From the NCBI RefSeq assembly GCF_024139115.2, contig NW_026942657.1, forward strand, positions 124,001 through 188,000: a stretch of DNA of 64,000 nucleotides. Direction: 5' to 3'. The position numbers and the translations under genes were made by a program. Position 1 is the stretch's first letter; every line of letters starts with the position of its first letter. The DNA comes from Armigeres subalbatus (taxonomy: Eukaryota > Arthropoda > Insecta > Diptera > Culicidae). Under the pieces are notes generated by a model that saw nothing but the letters and a program-made list of their open reading frames with translations, was not told the origin of the DNA and did no database searches. Positions 30,528 to 40,826 of the stretch are shown here, piece by piece.

Positions 30528-31668
30528 TATCAACCCTCTAATGCCCAAGACCGACGGGGTAATTTAATATTTTTTTATAATTTTCAATTGATCAGATTTC
30601 GAAAAATTTTGATGTTGATCAATAATGGTTGATCTACACGTAAAACATTTTAATGTTATTTATTATTAATATTTCTAATACTTTTTTGCCAAAGCAGGCG
30701 CTTAATGATAGGTATAAGAAAAAACTTATACATCGCATTAGTCACATACATTCCGAAACTTATACTTTTCATTAACTTATGAATGTTACTAGCTTTTTGA
30801 TATGAGATCATTCATTAGGTGACATAATGAAGAGTATAAGTATTTTCGAATGGTTTTTTTTTGCCATAACATATAAGGTTATTTTTTTACGTGAATAATA
30901 TCAACTTCAATGCATGTTTAAATGTGATTGAAAGTCAATTTTCAAAATTCTACACATTTATAAAAAAAATGGAAATTGAGTAATATTTTGTTCCATCGTG
31001 TTTTTGCTCGTATACTTTTGAAGAGTGAAATATTTGTAAAAATATTTAGTATTTTTCTACTACTAAGCTTATTCAATAGAAGGTTATAGTAGTGAATGTT
31101 ACACTCTAAAATATTTATCCAACTCGTTACACGCAAAATAAAAATTTCAAAATTGCAATAAGTCAGTTTTGGATAGGAACTTCCAAACTCTGAATATGTT
31201 GAAAAATCAAAAAAGATTAATAGATTCAAGAAACTATTTGATTGGATAAAAAACTTGAAAAACAAAATTGTAAAAAATCAAAGTGTGAATTTGATCAAAG
31301 TTTTATTAATTATTTATTTTTTTAATTTAATTAAAATTTGGGTTCTTCTTCTTTTTCTTTTTCTTCTTATTGGCATTACATACCCACACTGGGACAGAGC
31401 CGCCTCGCAGCTTAGTGTTCATTAAGTACTTCCACAGTTATTAACTGCGAGGTTTCTAAGCCAGGTTACCATTTTTGCATTCGTATATCATGAGGCTAAC
31501 ACGATGATACTTTTATGCCCAGGGAAGTCGAGACAATTTCCAATCCGAAAATTGCCTAGACCGGCACCGGGAATCGAACCCAGCCACCCTCAGCATGGTC
31601 TTGCTTTGTAGCCGCGCGTCTTACCGCACGGCTAAGGAGGGCCCCAAATTTGGGTTGTAGAGGGTTAA
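30528..31668. mobile_element. Nested element with ACCCTCTAATGCCCAA-type ends
   Basis: AACCCTCTAATGCCCAA at about 30530 is partly matched by the inverse of TTGGGTTGTAGAGGGTT at 31651-31667. Its interior resembles the repeat at 2233-2610. TTAA follows the right end, but the left flank is not an exact match, so the target duplication is uncertain. The SINE 31345-31645 is inserted close to its right end. Confidence 0.5.
31345..31645 (-). mobile_element. tRNA-derived SINE, minus strand, 11-bp duplication
   Basis: AAATTTGGGTT flanks the element (31334-31344, 31646-31656). On the minus strand it starts GCCCTCCTTAGCCGTGCGGT (A box), has B box GGGTTCGATTCCC, continues with GGTCTAGGCAATTTTCGG and ends in an (AAGAAG)-type tail. 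A second copy of the same family is at 49007-49291. The head folds like a tRNA with a long variable arm. Confidence 0.9.
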
Positions 31669-32799
31669 TGTTAATGAATATAAGGTTTCATTTTGATCTT
31701 TCTTTTTGATATGTGCGTACATCTTTCAATCTGTACTCAGATGGGATTCCTAAAAAAAGGGGGAGGGGCGGCATACTCTATGCACCCCTTTCCACTTTTC
31801 ATAGTAATAAGAATATGCAGAAATAATATAATAGTTTATCTTTACTTAAGGGAGTCATCTATTTTCATATGTGCTGTAAGTTAACAAGCATCCCGGAAAA
31901 GCTGTGTACTACGATTTATTATATTAATTCGGCATGCTCAATAAAATGAATGTTTTCGATGCTATTGCGATGTTGAGTTATGCACCCATATGTAGCCCGG
32001 CAGTGCTGGCAGAAAAAAATGATTTTTCGCATATACCTCAAACAATCAATTTTCGAACTGTAATAACTTTTTTTGCAGACGTTCTAGAACCGTACCTTCT
32101 TCGACAAAGTTTTTCAGTATGACTTAGACCATACTTTAACGCAATGAGTCACACGGATTAACATAAGTGGAAACCTTTAGGAGCAAAAATGCAAAAATGT
32201 ATGTTTCTCCATACTATTTTCAAATAAATTTAAAATGCGATGCGGAAAGCGAGGATGCATCCAATCGCGCCCAACTTTTGCACAGTTGTTTGGGACCCCA
32301 AATGGTGCCGGAAAAACATTGATTTGAAAAAATGATCATGATGCCCCACTCTAATATATACACTTTTCGATGGTTTCATTTGATGCGTCGTGCTTTAAAT
32401 ATCATGTTAAATGCAACTTATCTTGAGATGAAACAATGATTTTTCTTAACCCGTTTCGGTCTGACCTAGAAATCAAAATTGAAATAAACCGTGTAGGCTC
32501 ATTTTTGGTCCGATTGCCCTGAAATTTTCAGGGAAGAAGCGTCATCATGTCTATTTTAAGGTACATGACCTGATTTGACCATGGTGATAATCCGGCTGGA
32601 TTTATTAAGGGGAGTGGTCCTGGGTCAGGTGCAGTCAAAATCGAGTCATTTTCTTTAAACCATTGATAAATAAACGAAAGTGCCAAAAATGCTGATGCAA
32701 ACGTGGTCAATCATCATTGACCAACATTAGAAGTTAGTTTTGATACAATTGGATTTCCAGGGCATGGTTCCGGATGTTCCGGGAACCTGGTTCCTAAGG

Positions 32800-34440
32800 G
32801 TATCCCTGGGGTGTGGACACTTTTCAAGTGGACTGCAATCATTGCGACATATCAAACTTCATAGTTTTGGAAGAGAATCCCAATAGATGAGTTTTTGGGA
32901 GGTTTTGGACACAATGGCCACATCCGGAAGTGTTCCCGGGATCCTGGTTCCCTCAAGAAAGTGGACAAATCTTGCCTAGCACCAAAACCCATTTTGCGAC
33001 ACATCAAACTCCATGGTTTTGAAAAACAAGCTCAATAGATGGGTTTTTGAGAGATTTTGAACACAGTGGCCACGTCCGGAAGTGTTCCCGGGAACCTGGT
33101 TCCCTCAGGGAATTGGACAAATTTTGATTAGCACCGAAACTCATCTTGCGACATATCGAACTCCATGATTTTGAAAGACACGCACAGCACATGATTTTTT
33201 GAGAGGTTTTGGACACATTGACCTCGTCCGTAAGTGTTCCCGAGAGCATGGTTCCTCCAGGAAAGCGGACAAATTTCGATTAGCACCGAAAACCATCTTG
33301 CGACCCATCAAACTCCATGATTTGGAAATACAAGCTCAATAGATGAGTTTTTGTGAGGTTTTGGACACATTGACCACATCCGGAAGTGTTCCCGGGAGCC
33401 TGATTCCCTCAGGGGACCGTACAAGTTTCGATTAGCAAAGAAACCCATTTTGGGGCATGTCCAACTCCATGATTTTGAAAGACAAGCACAATAGATGAAT
33501 TTTTGAGAGATTTTAGACACACTGGCCACGTCCGGGAGTGTTTCCGGGAGCCTGGTTCTCTCAGCGAAGCGGTCAAGTTTTGATTGGCTCCAAAACCCAT
33601 CTTGTGACATATCAAACTTCATTATTCTGCTTGATTTTCAAAATCATGGAGTTTGTTACGTCACAAGATGAGTTTCGGTACTAATCTAAATTTGTTTACT
33701 TCCTTGAGGGAACCAGGTTCCCAGGAACACTTCCGGTCGTTGCCAATGTGTCCAAAATCTAAAAAAAAAAATCATGTATTCAATTTGTCTTTCAAAATCA
33801 TGGAGTTTGATATGTCGCAAGATGGGTTTAGGTGCTAATCGAAATTTGTCCGCTTCCCTGAGGGAACCAGGCTCCCGGGAACGCTTCCGGACGTGGCCAA
33901 TGTGTCCAAAACCTCTCAGAAACTCATTTATTGAGCTTGTCTTTCAAAATCATGGAGTTTGGCATACCGCAAGATGAATTTGTCCGCTTCCCTGAGGGAA
34001 CCAGGCTCTCGGGAACACTTACGGACGAGGTCAATGTGTCCAAAACCTGTCAAAAAATCATGTGCTGTGCGTGTCTTTCAAAATCATGGAGTTTGATATG
34101 TCGCAAGATGAGTTTCGGTGCTAATCAAAATTTGTCCACTTCCCTGAGGGAACCAGGTTCCCGGGAACACTTCCGGACGTGGCCAATGTGTTCAAAATCT
34201 CTCAAAAACCCATCTATTGAGCTTGTTTTTCAAAATCATGGAGTTTGATGTGTCGCAAGATGGGTTTTGGTGCTAGGCAAGATTTGTCCACTTTCTTGAG
34301 GCAACCAGGTTCCTGGGAACACTTCCGGATGTGGCCAATGTGTCCAAAACCTCCCAAAAACTCATCCATTAGGATTCTCTTCCAAAACCATGAAGTTCGA
34401 TATGTCGCAAGACTGGGTTGTGTCCACTTGAAAAGTGTCC
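32800..34440. repeat. Two inverted arrays of about 151-bp repeats meeting head to head
   Basis: In the left arm the word AACTCCATG (or AACTTCATA) recurs near 32857, 33008, 33159, 33310, 33463 and 33613. In the right arm its inverse CATGGAGTTT recurs near 33645, 33798, 33951, 34085, 34237 and 34388. Each unit also holds GAACCAGGTTCCCGGGAACA (or inverse), ACTTCCGGACGTGGCCAATG and GTGTCCAAAACCTCTCAAAA. The unit starting at 33951 has an 18-base deletion. The centre of symmetry is about 33635. The open frames seen through the units are by-products of the repeat and not genes. Confidence 0.9.
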
Positions 34441-35466
34441 ACCACCCCAGGGACACCCCAGGGAACCACACAGAAAAAAATAATACTGTTTTGCTAAATA
34501 TGTCGCACTTTACAATTGAAAAGTGTTTCTTTCTCATTAAAATAAAAGTTAAATTGTTCACAGCAAAAGTTAATTAATTGTTCTTAAAGTATTTTTTGTC
34601 AGTTCCAATTATACATTTTAAAGTTCGTACTTTCACCATGAAAATTGTCGAACTGTCAGATCACATAATAAAAACTCAGCGCAAAACATTAGATCGGTGG
34701 ACCCCAAGAAAAAAAATATGAATTTCTCTCTAAATAATAAATATTTAGTGCTGGAATATTTCAAATCTCTGTAGGTAAATAGCATTTCAAGTTATGTTGT
34801 AATATTTATTTAACTATATGTCAATCCTTATCACGCAATTGATTAAATGAAATAACCAGCAAGTTTTTTTTCACTGCAGAATACTTTCATGCATGTCCAA
34901 TTTCAAAAGTATTTCTCAGAGTGTCTTCGCCGCTGTCAAAATAGTAGAACTTGTCAGTAATTTTCTCCGTTTTCCCTTTCACGGTAATACTTATTTTTAT
35001 TTTGCCGCCGCGCGAGTTTGTGGAACCTAAGAAAGCCCTTAGATTTTTCCGGATGAAAGGCTAATCGGATTCCAATGGTGGAAGGAAAGCTGATACCCGA
35101 TAATCGAATACTAGAGCAGGTTTGTTTAATTGAAATTATAGTAAAGTTCAGTAATTAGAACCCGAATATTCACTTCCACAGAATCGATACCGGCAAAGGA
35201 ATAATTTACCTCCAGGCGGTTTACCAAAAGAGGAAAACATCCGCCTTCAGAACTAACCGGATTTTGAGAATATGGTTGCACTCCTCCTGGTTGCAATTCA
35301 AACAAATTTGAAATTGAAATTTAGTGTGCAAGACAACCAACATCAGGTTTGTTTAAATATAAATAATTATACATATTTCGCTTCGAACTTGGTCGTGATG
35401 AAAGCTTGAATTTTCTCTGCAGGTCCACAAATGGCGGCGAAACAGCCTATTTGGAACCGGATGGTT

Positions 35467-35622
35467 TATACTAATGACACACTGGTGGTACAAGTACCAT
35501 GGTACAAGAATCTTGAAATGAGTACCATACCAATTATTGTCTTTATTAAAGATAGTCTTGGAATAATTTTCTTGTTCTCTTGTACCATGGTACAAGTACC
35601 ACAGGTGTGTCCTTAGTATTAC
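35467..35622. repeat. Foldback with GTGGTACAAGTACCATGGTACAAG arms
   Basis: Arms of about 40 bp (ACTAATGACACAC, GGTGGTACAAGTACCATGG and their inverses) surround a loop of about 75 bases. Each arm has its own smaller palindrome, TTGTACCATGGTACAA. Likely a MITE. Confidence 0.7.
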
Positions 35623-35777
35623 CTTCAGACTATACAGACATCAGCTAAATATACAAGGTTAGAGGATACAATAAAGCAATAGTGGAATGCAAATAAAATA
35701 ATTGTCATAAATAAATACGAATTAAACTTTTTTCTGGACGGAGGGAAATCCCCGCGGGATGGGGACCCGACCAGTTA

Positions 35778-36316
35778 GTCATAACAAAATTTTATCACAA
35801 TTATATCAATATTTGTTACAAATAACAAAACTTGCAATAATTTTGTTGTAAATTCTCTGCCAAAGATGGAGGAAAGAAAATTTCATGATCGTCATAACAT
35901 GATCATAACATAATGTGTTATGTTTATTTTCACCGAAAAAAAAATTGCCTACATTTTTGGTAGATAGGAATTGGAAAAAACGAAGGTACCACCTTCAGAA
36001 CCTAGAACCTACATTCGCAGTTGAACCAGCTGGACAAATTTTATTGCCTACATTATGGATAATCATAACCTTTTCAAGAACATAATTTGTTATAGAATAA
36101 GCTATTCTCACTACTTTTTATGTAACACATCGAGTTATATTTTTGTTCAATTAATAACATATTTAGTAATATTTTTGTTAAAACTAGAAGAGATTTTGTT
36201 ACAATTTTTGTTATTTTAACTACTAATGGTACATGTTTTATAACAACCGCTGTTATGAAAATTAGCTGTAACAGAATAACAAGTTCTGATATAAATCTGT
36301 TACTATCTACTGATCG
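35778..36316. mobile_element. MITE-like element with AGTTAGTCATAACA ends
   Basis: CAGTTAGTCATAACAAAATT on the left partly matches the inverse of AAATCTGTTACTATCTACTG on the right. The interior has many ATAACA, TGTTAT and GTTATT words in both orientations. The target duplication was not identified. Confidence 0.5.
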
Positions 36317-37257
36317 GGGATGAGTTGGCAGGTTTTGGTGGTTGAGTCAGATCAATAACATTTGTACCGAATACCAGTGCTACCATTTCACTTTGACAGT
36401 TCCACAATTTGTTTTTAAAAGTTCATACTTTTAATTTCAGAACGGCATGCTACTTTGAAATCATCGTTGCCACAAAAGTTAACGTACTTTTAGTTTGAAC
36501 ATTCATAACTCTCTACGAAAAAGAACCAATGAAACCTTTTATTTTTACCAATGTTTTTTTTAATTTCAATAATGATTTTTCTTTCTGTGCAGGTTCCCGG
36601 AACATCCGGAACCATGTCCTGGTGATTCAAATGTATCAAAACTAACTTCTGATGCCGGTCAATGATGATTGACCACGTTTGCATCAGCATTCTGCTCACT
36701 TTCGTTCATTTATCAATGGTTTTAAAAAATGACCCGTTTTTCACTGCATCTGACCCAGGACCCCTTAATAAATCCGGCCGGATTGGTACCATGGTCAAAT
36801 CATGTCATGTACCAAAAAATAGACATGATTATGCTTCTTCCCTGAAAATTTCATGCCAATCGGACCAAAAATGAGCCTACACGGGTTATTTCAATTTAGA
36901 TTTCTAGGTCAGACCGAAACGGGTTAATAAAATTGACTCCCTTGCACCTATAGTGGCGCAACTGTACCAATAGTGGCGAGTCTCATAAGAAACCAATGGA
37001 TAGCACCACTATGGGAACCAAAATTAATTTTTACCGCCACTAAAGGAACAGTGTACCCATAGTGGTGCAAGCAATATTTGGTAATTGTTGATGTTAAATG
37101 ACATCTATCTCATTTTTGTTAGCATATTTATTAGTTTATCTATTGAATAAGACATTAAAGCTTTAAATTTCCCATAATTATCAATTTTTAAAAAATATTT
37201 TCTTTTGTGGATCTACTAATACCTCCACTATTGGTACCGTTACCCTAATTCTCGCTT

Positions 37258-37282
37258 AATGTTATGTTATGTTATGTTAATG
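37258..37282. repeat. Pentanucleotide microsatellite (ATGTT)n
   Basis: TTATGTTATGTTATGTTA, about four units, just outside the TIR element copy 2. Confidence 0.75.
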
Positions 37283-37797
37283 CTCATATGCTGCTTTCAC
37301 AAAGCAAAAACACTTTTTCCTCATTTTATTCGCGAAAAATCAAATAGAATGTTGTTGTTGTGTTGTTTTCTTTGGACTTTGTAGCTTTTTATATTTTTGG
37401 AATAATTTTCCAATATATTTATTAGCACTATCTCAATACTCTCCATTGCTTCAAGCCCATTTGAAGCGTCATGTTCGATTGGATCCCGCAAATGACAGTT
37501 CAATTGGTGACTTGTCAGTGTCTTCGCCAGACTTTATATCTAGTGACTTTAATATGAACCATATCACGTGTCATAAGTTTTCTCTTCATAGGTGCAGTAA
37601 ATCAATGCCTTGCTTGCGCGCGCTTCTAACCATGCGTAGTTGACATTTTCATACAAGCGAGCCCTTCCATCTATATTGGATCCCGAAATGCGAGAGAACT
37701 AAAAACAAGAGAGTAAAAAAATACAGAGCGGGAAAACGCGTCGCAAGCAAAAGATCCGCTCCGTGCAAGAAACAGCTCCCAGTTCGGTTCGTTTGAA

Positions 37798-38221
37798 CTA
37801 GGGATCCTATATTAAGAGATGTGCGAATACTTTTCCAGACGATTTAGCAACGCTGTTACTTTCGTAAACAAACGCTGCCAGCACTTGCCGCAGTGAAAAA
37901 TGTTTAGGCTTGCACATGGCTTTACATTCGAAGACACTTTTTTTATTATTTTATCTATCCTATAGCAATGCATTTTCGCTAAAATTAAAGAGCAATACGA
38001 ATGAACACGATATAAGGCATCAACTAGACTACTTTTACTTACGAAAGCAAAACAAATTGTTTATTCGATAAAACTTTTCATAAAATCTATTTCACCAAAA
38101 TCGCAATACCTTTCGATCTGCAACAATAACGATGTTCATTTGGCTCAGATTTTGACAGTTCTCAATGCTCGATTGGCTCAAGATGGCCGCTTTCGCATAT
38201 CTCTGAATGTAGGATCCCTAG
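37798..38221. mobile_element. 424-bp MITE, CTAGGGATCCTA ends, TTTGAA duplication
   Basis: CTAGGGATCCTATATTAAGA and the inverse of TCTGAATGTAGGATCCCTAG form the ends. TTTGAA lies on both sides (37792-37797, 38222-38227). The flanking DNA has a related inverted pair, AGACTTTATATCTAGTGACT at about 37531 and its inverse at about 38297, which may mark an older foldback around it. No ORF. Confidence 0.75.
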
Positions 38222-39450
38222 TTTGAACCACATGGTTCGCTAGAATCGGTCGCAACTGATTCAAATCGAGATCCGTGTCGCACGGATCTGAGCTAAAGTC
38301 ACTAGATATAAAGTCCAGTGACTTTAATCTGAGCTGGTAGCGCAGCTCTCGCATGTCGCAGCATGTCACAGTAAGTTTGAGCAGGACGACGACATGAGTG
38401 GAACTGAGAGTTGTTCGGATCTTCGGATCTTTTGCTTGGTACAGTTCGTTCGTTTGTACGTTTATTTTGTGTGCCCGTTGGTAGCGCCGAGTGTGTGGGT
38501 ATGGGTTAATAAATAGACGGCAAGCTAGATTATTGTTGCTTGTGTGTTTCTTATTCCTCTCTGCAGCAGAAATGATTTCTGTTGCTTGGCTAGATGGTGC
38601 TGTCGCTTGGCTTGATGGTGCTTGAGGTGCAAATAATAAACGATCAGCACGTGCGCGGTACTGAACTGGAATGCTCATACAAGCTCGCTTGTGTTGTGTA
38701 CCGCGAGCGTGGTATTTTCGTTTGTGTTGTACAAAATACAACAGCGCGCGTACTCGAGTGCGTACGCTCGAGGGAGTTTCTCTAGGCGCGTGTTTGACAA
38801 TGATTTCATCAATTTAAAGTGAGCTGCTGAGCTGGGCTTCTTTAAAAAATATCCATGGCTCATCAGCTCAATGTAAGGAAACGAATCTTTCGAACAGCTC
38901 CTGAGCGGAGCGCCCATCTCTACATTCCTCATCGCCTTCAAGACGTCCGAGTACTTAGCCTTGTCCGTCTTGATGACATGGGCATCGCCCCTGGAGCGAT
39001 TGGCGCTTACCCTAGACTTCTTGCTACCCTCATTCGCCTGGGCCTTCTTTTCGGCCCTTGACGTCTTCGGTTTCCTCTTGTTCTTGACCAGGGTCCAGTA
39101 GGCGTCATCCCCCTCTATTTCCCTGGTCTGGTGCGGCTGGGAGCTCTCAGCCTGCCGTAAACCCCACTACCCTTCTTCGGGGTAGTAACCCTCCGCGTTT
39201 TGGAGCGGCCCTTTGGAGTAGACTACCCTTCTGGGTAGACTTTGTTACCACCGTCTTCGCTGGCACGCCTCCGGTCGATTCGACCTTGCCCGAGTCCGCG
39301 AATCCTTGGGCCTCAGTCTGGGTAGACCTCGACTCCACGGATTTCACGGGTTTACACTTGGCCGTCCCGACCGCCCACTCCAGCTTGGAGTCCAGCATCG
39401 ACTTTCGAAGTTTCTGCAAGCTCCTCTTGATGTCCTTACTGATATTATGG

Positions 39451-40300
39451 TGGGTGGATTAATCTGGTTTTTTTTAATGTTCATTGCTGAGCGTGGAAAC
39501 GTAACTTTCTAAGAGGTTTTTCCTCAGAACGGTGTCCCTGCAAAGGCACGGGTCCAAGCAAAGATCGTAACGGGATCAGTAGGTACCAATAGTGCTGAGA
39601 AGCACTGTTGAAATTAAAATAGCTTCGGGTAGTATTGAAAACTTCCTTCCGCAAAAAAGAGAGATCCGCATAGCACGAAAGCACAATGCAGTCTGACCCC
39701 GCATACATGGTTGGCAACGTGCATTGTGGGCCGATTTGAATGGGACAACTTTTATGTACTCCGGTTTTAATGCTTAGACATTGAGATTCCTATTTTTTCA
39801 ATTTCGAATCAAATTTCCCCTTTTTAAACATTTTTAATTATCTAAATGGTTACTTTTTGAAAAAGTTACGTAATACATTAATAGGTGTGACAAAACGCGT
39901 TTGATAAGCATAAACTGAAATGCCCAGAACCAGCAAATCAACAGTTGTCCCTCATCAGTAAAGAGTTGAACAAAAGATCATTATTATAAGCGCGGCAGAG
40001 GGAGTTCAACAAACCATCGCATCGTTCGCTGCTGTCAACGCTGCCTCCTATCCGGTTGCTACACCTGAATCACTGCTGCGTGCTGCACATGGCTCGGCAC
40101 ATGCTATGCACCATTATTGCTCACCACGGTTCTGATCCAGTTTTGCTTTATTTGTTCCACTTTAATTCTCACCTCATGCTTCTATAGTTGCATCATAGGG
40201 CTTAGAGTCCCATGTCACATATGCTGGACGGTGGATCTTCTTGAAAGCATCATCAGTAGGGAGCGGTAGAACGTGTTCGTTCAAAAGGTGGGAGGTTCGA
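39451..40300. other. Intergenic region upstream of the cuticular-protein-like gene
   Basis: No gene was recognised. The last part probably carries regulatory DNA for the gene at 40827. Confidence 0.3.
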
Positions 40301-40304
40301 CTCA

Positions 40305-40337
40305 TATAAATAGTTTTGTGATTTAAAAATTTCACTC
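40305..40337 (+). promoter_or_regulatory. Candidate core promoter: TATA box and initiator
   Basis: TATAAATAG at 40305-40313 is followed 27 bases downstream by TCACTC (40332), close to the arthropod initiator TCAKTY. If used, the 5' UTR would run to 40826, perhaps with an intron from AAG|GTACTT (about 40669) to CATTAG (about 40760). An alternative initiator TCAGTT lies at 40366. Confidence 0.4.
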
Positions 40338-40826
40338 GGTTATAGAAATAAGTCATGCTCTCGTGTCAGTTAAAATCAAGCAGACACTTCAAATAGGACT
40401 GTTAATAAGACGATCAGCAATTACTACGTAATTGCAATCATCAATCGAGCCTGTTTGGCTTGTTCTAAAGACGATGTTTCTCATCGAAAGGATTTCGTTT
40501 TATCCTCTCGTTTCATAGAAACCTCTGTAGCGTGCAGCGGAAGAATTCGATTCAGTTGCCGGATTAGTGTGACTCAAACTGAATCAGACGTTCGCTCCTA
40601 TCAATCAGTACGGATAAGTTATTCGTGTTTTATGCTCAACATAAGTTTCTGTGTGAGGATCACTTGAAGGTACTTTTTGTTTTGTTTATAATAAATGGCA
40701 CTGTTTCTCTGGATCGTTACTATAAAAGTTGTTTTAATTGCTTCTACACCTCATTAGGTGATTTCGCTTGATGATGAAAGGACGAACCGTTCTGGCGAGA
40801 CTGTAAAATTGTTGTTCGGTAGTAAA

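Larger units (their letters stand above)
29997..32351. mobile_element. TIR element GAGTGGGGC with about 350-bp inverted arms, TA duplication
   Basis: GAGTGGGGCGTC at 29997 and the inverse ending at 32351 are flanked by TA. The arms run inward with shared words: CTTTCCGCATCGCATTTTAA, TTTGCATTTTTGCTCCTA, AAAAACTTTG, AGAACG, CTGCCAGCACTGCC (30110-30370 versus 31995-32270). Arm identity is moderate, so this is an old copy. The centre contains another element (30528-31668) and a SINE. No transposase was recognised. Confidence 0.8.
34474..36593. mobile_element. CACAGAAA-type element inside the TTAA palindrome
   Basis: CACAGAAAAAAATAAT on the left and ATGATTTTTCTTTCTGTG on the right are imperfect inverses. 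Removing the element restores GGGAACCAGGTTCCCGG, the word expected from the opposite palindrome arm, leaving CA duplicated. The right end is related to 10656-10870. It contains two smaller foldbacks at 35467-35622 and 35778-36316 and no ORF of note. Confidence 0.7.
32450..36923. mobile_element. TTAA-flanked 4.5 kb palindromic element (piggyBac-like ends)
   Basis: CCCGTTTCGGTCTGACCTAG and its inverse form the termini, each bounded by TTAA (32446-32449, 36924-36927). Comparison with copy 1 (CTTTAACAAAATTGACTCCC) gives the empty site. Each arm continues inward with matching words (AGGCTCATTTTTGGTCCGAT, CATGGTTCCGGATGTTCC), then an array of 151-bp repeats. The arms meet near 33635. Without the nested element 34474-36593 it is about 2.35 kb, nearly all inverted repeat. 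TTAA plus CCC/GGG suggests piggyBac-type mobilisation; no transposase is encoded. Confidence 0.85.
29836..37245. mobile_element. TIR element GGGTAACCGTACC, copy 2, with two large insertions
   Basis: The ends match copy 1 (16884-18527) and are flanked by TA (29834-29835, 37246-37247). Body sequence follows copy 1 in three pieces: 29836-29950, about 32354-32449 (GATGGTTTCATTTGATGCG, GTTAAATGCAACTTATCTTG) and 36928-37245 (TTGACTCCCTTGCACCTATA onward). Between them sit the elements 29997-32351 and 32450-36923. An (AT)n microsatellite lies at 29901-29947. Confidence 0.85.
29274..38922. mobile_element. hAT-like element grown to 9.6 kb by nested insertions
   Basis: The ends TAGAGATGGGC and GCGCCCATCTCTA are imperfect inverses, flanked by CACTCCTC (29266-29273) and CATTCCTC (38923-38930), 8 bp with one mismatch as in hAT insertions. 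ORF1 sequence continues across the flanks. Subterminal CAGCTCAT and GAGCTG words occur at both ends. About 7.8 kb of the interior is explained by the TIR element 29836-37245 and the MITE 37798-38221. No hAT transposase was found. Confidence 0.75.
29080..39450 (-). pseudogene. R1-like ORF1 fragment split by the 9.6 kb hAT-like unit
   Basis: On the minus strand 38923-39450 encodes the N-terminal half of the R1-like ORF1 (RSTQTEAQGFAD, then RAEKKAQANEGSKKSR and KAKYSDVLKAMR). At 29080-29273 it encodes the next part (VALVRLSAADASKVVKLGSV, VGWSVCPVSIYEQPEVCFK). These pieces correspond to 4749-5190 and 5460-5610 of the other copy, with a middle deletion. The junction GTCACTCCTC/CATTCCTCATCGCC restores the reading order TGACGTCACTCCTCATCGCC seen, inverted, at 5165-5190. 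Frameshifts make it non-functional. Confidence 0.8.

Noticed and set aside
33308..34248. Several 60-105 codon ORFs with near-identical repeated peptides
   Set aside because: They arise from the 151-bp repeat units read in either orientation. Frames shift between units and no start or splice structure is conserved.
32800..34440. CRISPR-like array of regular repeats
   Set aside because: Units are contiguous 151-bp repeats without unique spacers, arranged as an inverted pair in a eukaryotic transposable element.
40455..40667. 70-codon ORF upstream of the cuticular-protein-like gene
   Set aside because: It lies in the probable 5' UTR and shows no motif or conserved start context. An upstream ORF role cannot be supported.
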